From Pseudomonadota bacterium (lineage in GTDB: Bacteria > Pseudomonadota > Gammaproteobacteria > Steroidobacterales > Woeseiaceae), in the NCBI GenBank assembly GCA_022573655.1, contig JACZTO010000007.1, positions 11,442 through 67,089 of the forward strand: a stretch of 55,648 nucleotides of DNA. The letters run 5' to 3'. The notes under the pieces were generated by a model. The model made no database searches. It was not told the DNA's origin and was given only the letters and a program-made list of their open reading frames with translations. Position 1 is the stretch's first letter; each line of letters begins with the position of its first letter. Shown here in pieces: positions 27,060 to 35,739 of the stretch. A program made the position numbers and the translations under genes.

Positions 27060-27542
27060 TTAGAACGACTCGGATCGCAAACGTATTGTGCCGCTACTAC
27101 GATATTTGATGGGAGAGGTCAACGGGATATCGAGGGCCAGGTGACCCTCGAGTTCATAGGAAATATCCTGGCGAACGCCCAGGCGGACTATCGATAACAA
27201 TTGTGGCGCTGTCTGCAGCAGATTGAGATCAACACTGATCGCGAATTGAGCGTCGCCGTCTGCCGGAACTGTAATTGCACTGGCAGTTTCGCCGCTGGCG
27301 AAACGCTGTCCATCAAGTTTGACACCGTAGCTTACGTTGCTTATCGGTAGCGGAAAGGGATTCGGATTGGCAACATCGAAGGACAACAGAAACGTCTGGC
27401 TCTTGAAGCCAAGCCCAATCACACGAACGTCTTGCAACTCAACACGCGGTGTGCGAATCAGATCACCCGGCACCGTCGCACAGCCCGACAGAACAGCCAT
27501 TAGCAGTGCAAGCAAATAGTGCTTTCGTGTCCGTATGTTCAT
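27060..27542 (-). CDS. LEA14-like (LEA type 2) lipoprotein
   Basis: A 160-residue lipoprotein with the lipobox VLSGCA after a short signal peptide. A LEA type 2/WHy-like beta-sandwich domain follows: LSFDVANPNPFPLPISNVSYGVKL, with the repeated NPN element and DGDAQFAISVDLNLL. Eukaryotic LEA14 relatives are linked to desiccation stress; the bacterial role is unknown. It converges on the histidine kinase with a 3-base gap and lies 6 bases after the next lipoprotein gene on its strand. Confidence 0.82.
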   Translation of the reverse strand: MNIRTRKHYLLALLMAVLSGCATVPGDLIRTPRVELQDVRVIGLGFKSQTFLLSFDVANPNPFPLPISNVSYGVKLDGQRFASGETASAITVPADGDAQFAISVDLNLLQTAPQLLSIVRLGVRQDISYELEGHLALDIPLTSPIKYRSSGTIRLRSESF

Positions 27543-27548
27543 AACAAC

Positions 27549-28034
27549 CTAGTGAAGTTCCCTGCCGAGTTCACCCCAGCGCGCCGAAATAAGCTGCCAG
27601 TCATCTCCGTCGAGTTCCAGCTCCAGCGCAAAATCGTATGCGTCGGCGCTAAACCCCAGTACGCCCTCATTGCTCCCGGCCATGCCAACGCGCAGCTCAA
27701 CTTCCGCTGCTGAATCACCGATTATGCGTATCTCCTTGATCGACGTAAGCAGCGTAATACTGTTCTGTCGCAGAAAATAAAGCCTGAACATATTTTCAAT
27801 ATCGCCACGCCCGTTGCCTCGGGCATCCGCATACGCCGGCGAAATCATGTCAAGCAAACTTCCGCGTTCCTTCTGTTCAGCGGCAATCTGACCGCGAGCG
27901 ATCCAGCGTCTGATCTGCTCCTCGGGTCCGACATCCGACTCACTACAGCCAAGCAATAATCCGCTTAGCGCCAGGGTAATAACGCTGCGCCGCAGCGCGG
28001 ACCTGGCTTGATTGCGAGTTGCCATCACCATCAT
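27549..28034 (-). CDS. Putative lipoprotein of unknown function
   Basis: A protein of 161 residues from ATG 28034 (ATGs at 28031 and 28025 are alternatives). It has a basic N-terminus, a hydrophobic segment and the lipobox LLLGCSE. The mature part has EEQIRRWIARGQIAAEQKER and an alternating pattern ending in DDWQLISARWGEL, which suggests an NTF2-like fold; this is a guess from pattern alone. It is co-directional with the LEA14-like lipoprotein and probably in one unit. Confidence 0.7.
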   Translation of the reverse strand: MMVMATRNQARSALRRSVITLALSGLLLGCSESDVGPEEQIRRWIARGQIAAEQKERGSLLDMISPAYADARGNGRGDIENMFRLYFLRQNSITLLTSIKEIRIIGDSAAEVELRVGMAGSNEGVLGFSADAYDFALELELDGDDWQLISARWGELGRELH

Positions 28035-28146
28035 CTGCTAAAGTCTACTGTCAACCAGTGCTCTAAATGGTCATTTTAGCCCAATTTGTGAACTGGTTCG
28101 CACTTTGGCACGCGCACCAGCCCGCAGATAACGCCAGGAAGCAAGC

Positions 28147-28809
28147 ATGTCCGTAAAACTCTTGAGTGAAACCAACGGCGCGACAATGACTGATGACGAT
28201 CAGGCACGAATTGACGCGATTCTGTTGTTCTGGTTCAAGGAACAGGAATTATCGGGCCCGCAGATCGATCGCCGCATGGACATCTGGTTCGGCACAGATC
28301 CGGTCCTCGACCATGAAATCGAGAAAGAGTTTGGGGATGACGTTGCGGCGGCCAGTGAAGGAAGGCTTGATCACTGGGCAGAAGATCCACACGGCCGCCT
28401 CGCGCTGATCCTTTTGATTGACCAGTTTCGCCGCAATATTTACCGCAATTCTGCGGAGGCCTTTTCGATGGACAAGCTGGCACTCAAATTATGTGTCGAA
28501 GGCGCGATGGAGAAAAAGGACATCGGCCTGACGCCATTGCAACGGATATTTTTCTACATGCCGCTGCAACATGCCGAATCCCGCAAAGTTCAGGAGAAAT
28601 CTGTCAATCTCTACAACCGGCTTGCAGAAGCAGTATCACCCACTTATCGGGAGACACTACTCACGATCGCACAATTTGCCGAGTTGCATCGAGACATCAT
28701 CGATCAGTTCGGCCGTTTTCCACACCGTAACAAGATGCTCAACCGCGACAATACTGCCGAGGAAGATGAATACCTGGCAACCGACAGCCCTGATTTCGGC
28801 CAAGGATAG
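28147..28809 (+). CDS. DUF924-family protein
   Basis: A 220-residue all-helical soluble protein. ILLFWFKEQE, DIWFGTDPVLDHEIEKEFG, LALILLIDQFRRNIYRNSAEAF and FFYMPLQHAES are the hallmark elements of DUF924, which is structurally TPR-like and of unknown function. ATG 28147 has AGGAA six bases upstream; ATG 28186 is a weaker alternative. It ends 2 bases from the convergent MATE gene. Confidence 0.9.
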   Translation: MSVKLLSETNGATMTDDDQARIDAILLFWFKEQELSGPQIDRRMDIWFGTDPVLDHEIEKEFGDDVAAASEGRLDHWAEDPHGRLALILLIDQFRRNIYRNSAEAFSMDKLALKLCVEGAMEKKDIGLTPLQRIFFYMPLQHAESRKVQEKSVNLYNRLAEAVSPTYRETLLTIAQFAELHRDIIDQFGRFPHRNKMLNRDNTAEEDEYLATDSPDFGQG

Positions 28810-28811
28810 CC

Positions 28812-30179
28812 TCAGACCGCCGTAAGACGCGCCCGTGACAGCCGGTTGTAACGCCACGCCAACAGTATGGCCGCGACGCTCAAGCCAATAATGAATCCGG
28901 CCCAGATGTAGTTTGGCGGTGCCTGATAGGTAATCGCCGCCAGGTAGGCAAGCGGGAATGCGAGCACCCAAAACGCGAAAGTATTGATCGCCATTGGCAT
29001 GCGGGTGTCCTTGTAGCCGCGCAGTGCTCCGGCGGAACCGATCTGGATGCCGTCGGCGACCTGAAAGATAGCAGCCATTAGTAGCAGACTGATTGCAATA
29101 CTTTTGACTGCGACATCGTCCGTGTACAGGCTCACTACAGCATCCCTGAATACCAGCAGAAACAATGCAGAGATACTCATGAATGTGGCACATAGAACGA
29201 TGCCGGTTATGCCACTGACGCGGGCGTCCTGCGTATTGCCAGCGCCAAGCAATTGACCCACGCGAATGGTAGTCGCGGCGCTCAAGGCGAGCGGAATCAT
29301 AAACGTCGTTGCGGAAAAATTGATTGCAATCTGATGCGCCGCTGTAATCTCGCTGCCACGCGTGCCCATCAGGATCGCTACGGCGGAAAACAGGCCAGCC
29401 TCCGCCGTTATCGTTATCGCAATCGGTACGCCCAGGAATATGATTTCTTTCAACACGGTCAGACGCAAAGGCGCAATACGCGAAAAAATCTTCAGTGGCC
29501 GATAGCGGCGGCTAACCAGGACGTGGACGGCGAACGCAATCATGATCAGCCACATAGTGATCGCGCTTGCAACGCCACAACCAACCGCGCCAAGCGCCGG
29601 CGCACCGAAGTGTCCAAACATAAAGACGTAGTTGAGAAATACGTTGCACACCAGCGCAAACACCGACGTATACATTAACGGTCGCGTATGACCGATTCCT
29701 TCCGCCGTGAAACGCAATGCCAGAAAGACGAATATGGCTGGCGCGCCATACATGATCGCGCCGGTATAGCCAACTGTCATATCGCGAAACTCGGGGGCGA
29801 TACCGATCGCAATAAGCATGGGTTCAACCACAAGCTGGCCAACAAAAATCAACGGTATGCCTGCAGCGATGCCAATATAAATCCCCTGGCGTGTGTAACG
29901 ACCTATCCGTCCGTAATCGCCCGACCCATGGAGGCGCGCGGCGATCGGTGAAATCGCCATGAGCAGACCAAGAAAAAACGTGAACGCGAGAAACCAGACG
30001 CTACCCCCGACGGCGACCGCAGCAAGCGCATCGGCCCCGAGTTGCCCCGCCATAACCGTGTCGGCGAATTGCATGCCGGCAATAGAAAGGTTGTTAATAA
30101 TCAGCGGGCCGCCAAGACGCAGCAACGCCCGCGCCTCGGTAAGCCCGTGAAATTCCCTGTTTGCTGTCATGTTCGACAT
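28812..30179 (-). CDS. MATE-family multidrug efflux transporter, NorM type
   Basis: A 455-residue protein with about 12 membrane helices. GPLIINNLSIAGMQFADTVMAGQLG is the typical NorM start, and GADALAAVAVGGSVW, LGVPIAITITAEAGLFS and ALRGYKDTRMPM follow the NorM/MdtK pattern. It probably exchanges cationic compounds for Na+ or H+. It is the third MATE gene in the window, on a separate branch of the family by motif. A 17-base palindrome lies directly before the start codon. Confidence 0.9.
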   Translation of the reverse strand: MSNMTANREFHGLTEARALLRLGGPLIINNLSIAGMQFADTVMAGQLGADALAAVAVGGSVWFLAFTFFLGLLMAISPIAARLHGSGDYGRIGRYTRQGIYIGIAAGIPLIFVGQLVVEPMLIAIGIAPEFRDMTVGYTGAIMYGAPAIFVFLALRFTAEGIGHTRPLMYTSVFALVCNVFLNYVFMFGHFGAPALGAVGCGVASAITMWLIMIAFAVHVLVSRRYRPLKIFSRIAPLRLTVLKEIIFLGVPIAITITAEAGLFSAVAILMGTRGSEITAAHQIAINFSATTFMIPLALSAATTIRVGQLLGAGNTQDARVSGITGIVLCATFMSISALFLLVFRDAVVSLYTDDVAVKSIAISLLLMAAIFQVADGIQIGSAGALRGYKDTRMPMAINTFAFWVLAFPLAYLAAITYQAPPNYIWAGFIIGLSVAAILLAWRYNRLSRARLTAV

Positions 30180-30196
30180 CTTAACCTACGGTTAAG
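30180..30196. promoter_or_regulatory. Palindromic candidate operator between the MATE and thiolase genes
   Basis: CTTAACC, three bases, GGTTAAG: a perfect 7-bp-arm palindrome ending one base before the MATE start codon. On the MATE strand it contains the only AGG available as a ribosome-binding site, so a bound regulator would block translation start and transcription. It is 60 bases upstream of the thiolase start. Confidence 0.45.
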
Positions 30197-30256
30197 TCGT
30201 TGAATGGTGTAAAGTTGCGACGCGCCCTGAGTCCAATATTACGAACGGAGACGGAT

Positions 30257-31543
30257 ATGTTGCACGATGGACGAGCAATCAAAGTTGCGATAGTCGGTGG
30301 ATCCAGAATTCCGTTTTGCCGAGCGCATTCGGCTTATCGGAATTTTTCGAATCAGGATCTCATGACCGCAGCTTTGAGTGGTCTGGTGAATAATTGCGAT
30401 TTAAAAGGTCAGACGCTGGGCGAAGTGGCGCTTGGCGCCGTGATCAAGCATTCGAAAGACTGGAACTTGGCGCGAGAAAGCGTAATTGACTCCGGTCTGT
30501 CGATGCGCACCCCTGCGCTGGACTTGCAGCGAGCTTGCGGGACCAGTATCGAAGCTACGATATTGATCGCCAATAAGGTTGCGCTGGGTCAGATCGAAGC
30601 GGGTATCGCCGGCGGCACAGACAGCATCAGTGATGCACCGATTGTTTACCCCGACGGCTACCGCCGTATTCTGCTGGACGTTCATAGCTCGCATTCACTG
30701 TTGGGCCGCATCTCACCATGGTTCCGCCTGCGCCCGCAGCATTTCATCCCCGAGCTTCCGGGTGTAACGGAACCGCGTACCGGGCTCTCCATGGGCGAGA
30801 GCACAGAAATTACCGCCAAGGAATGGGATGTACCACGCGAACACCAGGATCAGCTGGCGCTTTCAAGCCACATAAAGGCGGCGGCGGCGTACGACGCTGA
30901 CTGGTATGAAAGTTTGGTCGTACCGTTTGCAGATGTCGAGGAGGACAACAATATTCGCCGCGATACGACATTCGAAAAACTTTCTGCCCTGAAACCCGTC
31001 TTCGACAAGACCGGTGACGGCACGATGACGGCTGGCAACAGCACACCGCTAACCGATGGTGCGGCCGCTGTGCTGCTCGCATCGGATGACTGGGCAAGCA
31101 GGAAAAATCTTCCAGTGATGGCCTACCTGACATTCGCCAAGGCGGCTGCAGTAGACTTTATCGATAAAGACGGCTTGCTGATGGCACCCGCTTTCGCCGT
31201 CTCCGACATGCTCAAACAAACCGACATGCAACTACAGGATTTCGACTTTTACGAGATCCACGAAGCGTTCGCGGCGCAGACGATTGCAACGCTGAAAGCC
31301 TGGCAATCGGAAGAGTTCTGCCGCAAAAGACTCGGCCGCAACAAGGCGCTGGGTCCAATCGACTTGTCGCGACTGAATACCAAAGGCGGCAGCATCGCGA
31401 TCGGACATCCGTTCGCGGCCACTGGCGCCCGAGTAATCGGCACCATGGCCAAGTTGTTGCAAGAGAAAGGCTCTGGCCGTGGACTCGTCTCCGTTTGTAC
31501 GGCTGGCGGCATGGGAGTCTGTGCAATTATGGAAGCCGCCTGA
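30257..31543 (+). CDS. Acetyl-CoA C-acyltransferase (thiolase), FadI type
   Basis: A 428-residue thiolase. The nucleophile is Cys94 in RACGTS, the catalytic His lies in IHEAFAAQ and the second in GHPFAATGAR, and the base Cys is in VCTAGGMGV. VEEDNNIRRD and NSTPLTDGAAAV are shared with FadI-like beta-oxidation enzymes. It cleaves 3-ketoacyl-CoA to acetyl-CoA or runs in reverse. ATG 30257 with GGAG upstream was chosen over the frame start at 30200. An AGCS symporter follows after 30 bases. Confidence 0.88.
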   Translation: MLHDGRAIKVAIVGGSRIPFCRAHSAYRNFSNQDLMTAALSGLVNNCDLKGQTLGEVALGAVIKHSKDWNLARESVIDSGLSMRTPALDLQRACGTSIEATILIANKVALGQIEAGIAGGTDSISDAPIVYPDGYRRILLDVHSSHSLLGRISPWFRLRPQHFIPELPGVTEPRTGLSMGESTEITAKEWDVPREHQDQLALSSHIKAAAAYDADWYESLVVPFADVEEDNNIRRDTTFEKLSALKPVFDKTGDGTMTAGNSTPLTDGAAAVLLASDDWASRKNLPVMAYLTFAKAAAVDFIDKDGLLMAPAFAVSDMLKQTDMQLQDFDFYEIHEAFAAQTIATLKAWQSEEFCRKRLGRNKALGPIDLSRLNTKGGSIAIGHPFAATGARVIGTMAKLLQEKGSGRGLVSVCTAGGMGVCAIMEAA

Positions 31544-31573
31544 AAACACGGCGTTCACATATCGGGAATTCAA

Positions 31574-33280
31574 ATGGCGGAATTCAGCGCCCTGCTAGCC
31601 AATCTTAATAGCATCCTATGGCACGAATATGTGCTCTATGCGATCGTCGGGACCGGCGTCGTATTCACCTTTTGGAGCGGTTTCTGCCAATACCAGGCGT
31701 TAGCGCATGGGCCGAAGATATTGCGCGGAGTCTACGATGACCCCAATGATCCTGGCGCGATTAATCATTTTCAGGCCTTATCCGCAGCGCTGTCGGCGAC
31801 TGTTGGCCTCGGCAACATTGGCGGTGTCGCACTTGCAATAGCACTCGGTGGACCGGGCGCTGTGTTCTGGATGTGGGTCATCGGTTTCCTGGGCATGGCG
31901 ATCAAGCTCACCGAAGTTACGTTATCGATGCTGTATCGCAACACAGATGATCCGGACAATCCCCACGGTGGCCCTATGTGGGTCGCCCATAAGGCCCTGG
32001 CACGCAAAGGCATGCCAGGGCTTGGCCGCACAATTGGCGTCATTTTCTGCGTGACGTTGCTCGTTTCCACCGCGACAGGCGGCAACATGTTTCAGGCATG
32101 GAACGTCGGCGAACTTACTCAGGAATACTTTTCTGTTCCGAGCTGGATCACGGGCATCGTTCTCGCGGTAATTGTTGGCTCCGTGATTATTGGCGGCATC
32201 AAACGCATTGGCAAGGTCGCCGCAACACTCGTGCCGTTCATGGTCATCTTGTATCTCGGCGCCGGATTCTACGTTCTGGCCGTCAACATTGGTGACTTAC
32301 CCGGAATTTTCGTTCTCATTGTAACGTCGGCATTCAATCCGACCGACGCCGCCGGTGCCTTTATCGGTGGTTCTGCTGCGTCGGCGTTTCTTTTCGGTCT
32401 CAAGCGTGCGGCGTTCTCCAACGAGGCGGGCCAGGGCTCGTCACCCATCGCTCACTCGGCGGCGAAAACCAACGAGCCGGCGCGTGAGGGCATCGTTGCG
32501 GGCCTTGAGCCGTTCATCGATACGATCGTTGTGTGTACATTTACAGCGCTCATCATCTTGTCGACAGGTATCTGGAACCGTGCACCGGACGTCATGCTGC
32601 AAACGATACCAACAGCAACACAGCTGGAGGCTGGCTGGCAGTTTGCCCCAACACCTGCCCCCGGCGATGACTGGGTGGTCGATGACCGAGTGATGTTGGT
32701 CGTAGAAGCCCACGAGAACGATGCGACAGGGCACACCTACCACAGGATCGAAGGTGTCATCTCCTTCGATAACGGTGCTTACACTGCCAACTGGGCACCC
32801 TTTGAGGCACCGACGCAACCAACTGTCATCGGTGGCGGCATGTATCGAACCTATGTGGGTGCGACCCTGACGGCGAAAGCCTTCGATAGTGTCTCACCGG
32901 GGCTCGGCAAATGGCTGGTGTCGATCGCCGCCTGGCTGTTCGCAATATCCACCATGATTTCGTGGAGCTACTACGGCGAGCAAGGCATGGTCTACCTGGC
33001 AGGTGAAAAATCAGTGCTGCCTTACAAGCTCGTTTACTGCCTGCTCATTATTGTTGCGACATTGGGCTTCATCAAATCAGATGCAGACCTGGACAACATC
33101 ACCGGTGTCGGTACCGCTGTCATGCTATTCGCCAATATTCCGATTTGCTGGTTCTTCGGTTACCAGGCGATGAGAGCTTACAAGGATTACATCGTGCGAT
33201 TGAAGGCCGGACGCATGGGGCCGGAGCATCCACCGCCAAACATCGACGATTTGCTGTCAGGACGAGACGGGCAGGCGTAG
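31574..33280 (+). CDS. AGCS-family sodium:alanine/glycine symporter
   Basis: A 568-residue membrane protein. The AGCS signature region GLGNIGGVALAIALGGPGAVFWMW, then FLGMAIKLTEVTLSMLYRN and AFSNEAGQGSSPIAHSAAKT, identify a Na+- or H+-coupled importer of small amino acids. It is longer than the typical 450-480 residues because a hydrophilic insert of about 90 residues (from about MLQTIPTATQ to TVIGGGMYR) sits between two late helices. It may be co-transcribed with the upstream thiolase. Confidence 0.9.
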   Translation: MAEFSALLANLNSILWHEYVLYAIVGTGVVFTFWSGFCQYQALAHGPKILRGVYDDPNDPGAINHFQALSAALSATVGLGNIGGVALAIALGGPGAVFWMWVIGFLGMAIKLTEVTLSMLYRNTDDPDNPHGGPMWVAHKALARKGMPGLGRTIGVIFCVTLLVSTATGGNMFQAWNVGELTQEYFSVPSWITGIVLAVIVGSVIIGGIKRIGKVAATLVPFMVILYLGAGFYVLAVNIGDLPGIFVLIVTSAFNPTDAAGAFIGGSAASAFLFGLKRAAFSNEAGQGSSPIAHSAAKTNEPAREGIVAGLEPFIDTIVVCTFTALIILSTGIWNRAPDVMLQTIPTATQLEAGWQFAPTPAPGDDWVVDDRVMLVVEAHENDATGHTYHRIEGVISFDNGAYTANWAPFEAPTQPTVIGGGMYRTYVGATLTAKAFDSVSPGLGKWLVSIAAWLFAISTMISWSYYGEQGMVYLAGEKSVLPYKLVYCLLIIVATLGFIKSDADLDNITGVGTAVMLFANIPICWFFGYQAMRAYKDYIVRLKAGRMGPEHPPPNIDDLLSGRDGQA

Positions 33281-33290
33281 GCGAGACAAT

Positions 33291-33722
33291 CTACTGACTC
33301 TTTCTTTTTCTGCGTTGCATCGCTGCCAGCGCTGTATGCAGGCGTTCTTTGGCCTGCGCGGTAACACCGCCGCGTTTGAATTCATCGACCACAAACGTCT
33401 CAAATTTGGCTACAAGGTCGTCGATGTCACCTGCGCCGAACGGCGACGGCTGGTCCAGTTTCTCCGGCGAATTTTCGATCGCTCCGAACAGGTTTATCCA
33501 ACGCTCCGTCTGCTGCCCAAACCCGAGCAGATGATAGAACTGCAATCCGGGCCTGCCGTCTTCGCCTTTGACGAGACTCACAATCCCGACAATCAGCGAT
33601 GTGGGCACCAACACCAGGTCGCGGAGACCATCAACGATCAGTTTGACCTGAAATACACCGATATCGCGTAACAGGGTCCGACGACCGGATGATGGATCCT
33701 GCCTTTCAAGTTTCTTATTCAT
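33291..33722 (-). CDS. Conserved hypothetical protein with one membrane-like segment
   Basis: A 143-residue protein starting MNKKLERQDPSSGRRTLLRD. It has FQVKLIVDGLRDLVLVPTSLIVGIVSLV (amphipathic to hydrophobic) near residues 23-50 and a basic C-terminus AAMQRRKRKSQ. Proteins with this FQxKLxxDGLRDLxLxP pattern are common next to housekeeping genes in gammaproteobacteria, but I know of no function. ATG 33722 is preferred over the upstream frame opening at 33761. It is divergent from hemH and converges on the symporter gene. Confidence 0.68.
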   Translation of the reverse strand: MNKKLERQDPSSGRRTLLRDIGVFQVKLIVDGLRDLVLVPTSLIVGIVSLVKGEDGRPGLQFYHLLGFGQQTERWINLFGAIENSPEKLDQPSPFGAGDIDDLVAKFETFVVDEFKRGGVTAQAKERLHTALAAMQRRKRKSQ

Positions 33723-33847
33723 GTTCGCTTCGCTTCGATAAATGTCAATTAAGACAAGCAATTAAGGGGAGATTATATCGCTATTCGCTGGCGCACGATG
33801 ATTCTTTGCAGTACTGTAGGGCGCGTTCGACATCGGTTGCCGGGTAT

Positions 33848-34876
33848 ATGCCGACGCTCCAATCACTGCCACAGGAAAAACACAGACTCTCGGAGTCCAC
33901 AGGCGTTCTAGTCGTCAATCTCGGCACTCCCGATGCGCCGACTGCATTCGCTGTGCGGCGGTTTCTAAAGCAGTTTCTTTCCGACCCTTACGTCATCGGC
34001 TATCCGCGGCTAATCTGGTGGCTGGTCCTCAATCTCGTCATCCTGCAGATTCGGCCATCACGCTCCGCTGCCGCCTATCGAAAAATCTGGACTGACGAGG
34101 GTTCGCCACTGCGGATTCACTCGCAAGACATCACAACAGCCCTGCGAGAACAGCTGGCATCTCGCAGGCCGGGGCAGTTTTGCGTCGAGTTGGCAATGAA
34201 CTACGGCAAGCCATCGATAGCCTCGGCTATCGACCGCCTGCGAGCCGAGGGAGTTTGCCGCATCCTGACGCTGCCTCTTTATCCCCAATATTCCAGCACG
34301 ACAACGGCGTCGGTCTCCGCTTCCGTCGCACACAAGATAAGTACCTTGCGGCAGGTGCCGGAGACGTGCTTCATTGATAACTATCATGACGCGCCGGGAT
34401 ACATCGCCGCCGTTGCGGCCAGCATTCGCGACGACTGGGCCAAAAATGGTCGCGGCGACAAGCTCTTGCTTTCTTTCCATGGTATACCCATGAGCACTGT
34501 TGCCCGTGGTGATCCCTACCATGAGCAATGCCGGCAGACCGCAAGCCTGGTCGCGGAAGTACTGGCTCTTGGCGAAGGTGACTGGACTCTTGCATTCCAG
34601 TCACGTGTCGGTCGGGATGAATGGCTACGACCCTATACTGACGAAACAATAGCGAATCTTGGTAATGACGGCGTAGCGCGGCTGGACGTCGTTTGCCCGG
34701 GCTTCCCGGCCGACTGCCTGGAAACGCTTGAAGAAATCGCGATGCGTAATGCCGAGCTGTTTGCGAGATCAGGCGGCGGGGTCTTACACTACATCCCGGC
34801 CCTCAACGCACGTGAAGATCATGCATCGTTTCTCGCAGACCTGATAGAGCAACAACTGCTCGAATGGCCTGAGTAA
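33848..34876 (+). CDS. hemH: Ferrochelatase
   Basis: A 342-residue enzyme inserting Fe2+ into protoporphyrin IX, the last step of heme synthesis. LVVNLGTPDAPTAFAVRRFLKQFLSDP is the usual N-terminal region. The metal-binding His is in LLSFHGIPMS and the conserved Glu in FQSRVGRDEWLRPYT. ATG 33848 fits the family's length; the frame is open upstream to 33689 with unrelated sequence. The VOC protein gene begins 5 bases after its stop. Confidence 0.94.
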   Translation: MPTLQSLPQEKHRLSESTGVLVVNLGTPDAPTAFAVRRFLKQFLSDPYVIGYPRLIWWLVLNLVILQIRPSRSAAAYRKIWTDEGSPLRIHSQDITTALREQLASRRPGQFCVELAMNYGKPSIASAIDRLRAEGVCRILTLPLYPQYSSTTTASVSASVAHKISTLRQVPETCFIDNYHDAPGYIAAVAASIRDDWAKNGRGDKLLLSFHGIPMSTVARGDPYHEQCRQTASLVAEVLALGEGDWTLAFQSRVGRDEWLRPYTDETIANLGNDGVARLDVVCPGFPADCLETLEEIAMRNAELFARSGGGVLHYIPALNAREDHASFLADLIEQQLLEWPE

Positions 34877-34881
34877 TACAT

Positions 34882-35682
34882 ATGAGCACTATTGGTCGCT
34901 TTCTTGAATTTTCGGTACGAACGCCGGACATTCTTGACTCGCTACATTTTTACAAGTCTCTTGGTTTTGTCGAACTTGAGATCGGCGATGTCTGGTCGCA
35001 CAAGTACGCCGTGGTCAGTGACGGCGAACTCAACATTGGTTTGCATGACAGGGCCTTCGACGCACCAGCGATAGCTTTCATGCAACACGACCTCGCCAAA
35101 CACGCTCGCTCCATGACCGACCACGGCTTTAAATTTAAGACCATGCGACTCGACGCAGACGTCTTTAATGAAATTGGGTTCTCTGATCGCGATGGTCACG
35201 CGATTTTGATGCTTGAGGCACGTACCTTCCATGCCAGCGAGGAAGCGGAAAATGATTCGATTTGCGGCAGTTGGTTCGAGCTGACATTACCCGTGAAAGA
35301 TGCTCTTCGTGCGGCACAATTCTGGGCACCTATTGCGCCAACACTGCTGGAGATGCGTGAGGAGCCTACCACTCACATGCGTTTCGAGGCCGACGGCATA
35401 CCACTGGGATTATCCGAAAGCATAGCAGTACAGGCACCATCCCTTTGCTTCAAGTGCCCCGATCGACACGGCCTGATGGGATTTCTCGAACAGCGCGGCA
35501 TGGACTTCGAGAAGTTTCCGGGATTTGAGGGCGCCTTTGTCGCGATAAAAGCACCCGAAGGCACAACGCTTTATGCGTTCGACGAAGATTTTCTCGGCGA
35601 AAAATACGAAGTTGACGAAACCGGCGACATCAGGGACTTTCCAGGCAAGAAAAAGAGCGCTAAGAAGAAAAGGGGACAGTGA
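34882..35682 (+). CDS. Two-domain VOC (glyoxalase/bleomycin-resistance fold) protein
   Basis: A 266-residue protein with two tandem VOC modules. The first (FLEFSVRTPDILDSLHFYKSLGF, DRDGHAILMLEAR) covers about residues 5-115. The second (WFELTLPVKDALRAAQFWAPIAP, APEGTTLYAFDEDFLG) covers about 130-240. The tail KKKSAKKKRGQ is lysine-rich. Such proteins bind a metal or substrate, but metal ligands are not clear here and the function is open. It is coupled to hemH. The last two residues, Gly-Gln, and the TGA stop lie in a family A repeat. Confidence 0.82.
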   Translation: MSTIGRFLEFSVRTPDILDSLHFYKSLGFVELEIGDVWSHKYAVVSDGELNIGLHDRAFDAPAIAFMQHDLAKHARSMTDHGFKFKTMRLDADVFNEIGFSDRDGHAILMLEARTFHASEEAENDSICGSWFELTLPVKDALRAAQFWAPIAPTLLEMREEPTTHMRFEADGIPLGLSESIAVQAPSLCFKCPDRHGLMGFLEQRGMDFEKFPGFEGAFVAIKAPEGTTLYAFDEDFLGEKYEVDETGDIRDFPGKKKSAKKKRGQ

Positions 35683-35739
35683 CCCTAACTGGGAGATCAG
35701 TAATTTCTGTACCGACAGTTAGGGTCACTGTCCCCCCTA
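35671..35739. repeat. Family A intergenic repeat pair, inverted, bridging two convergent genes
   Basis: Copies at 35671-35689 and 35718-35739 face each other with a 28-base loop, forming a long near-perfect stem. The left copy supplies the TGA of the VOC gene. The right copy's outer TAG (35739-35737) is the stop of the fructosamine kinase-like gene. Confidence 0.92.
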
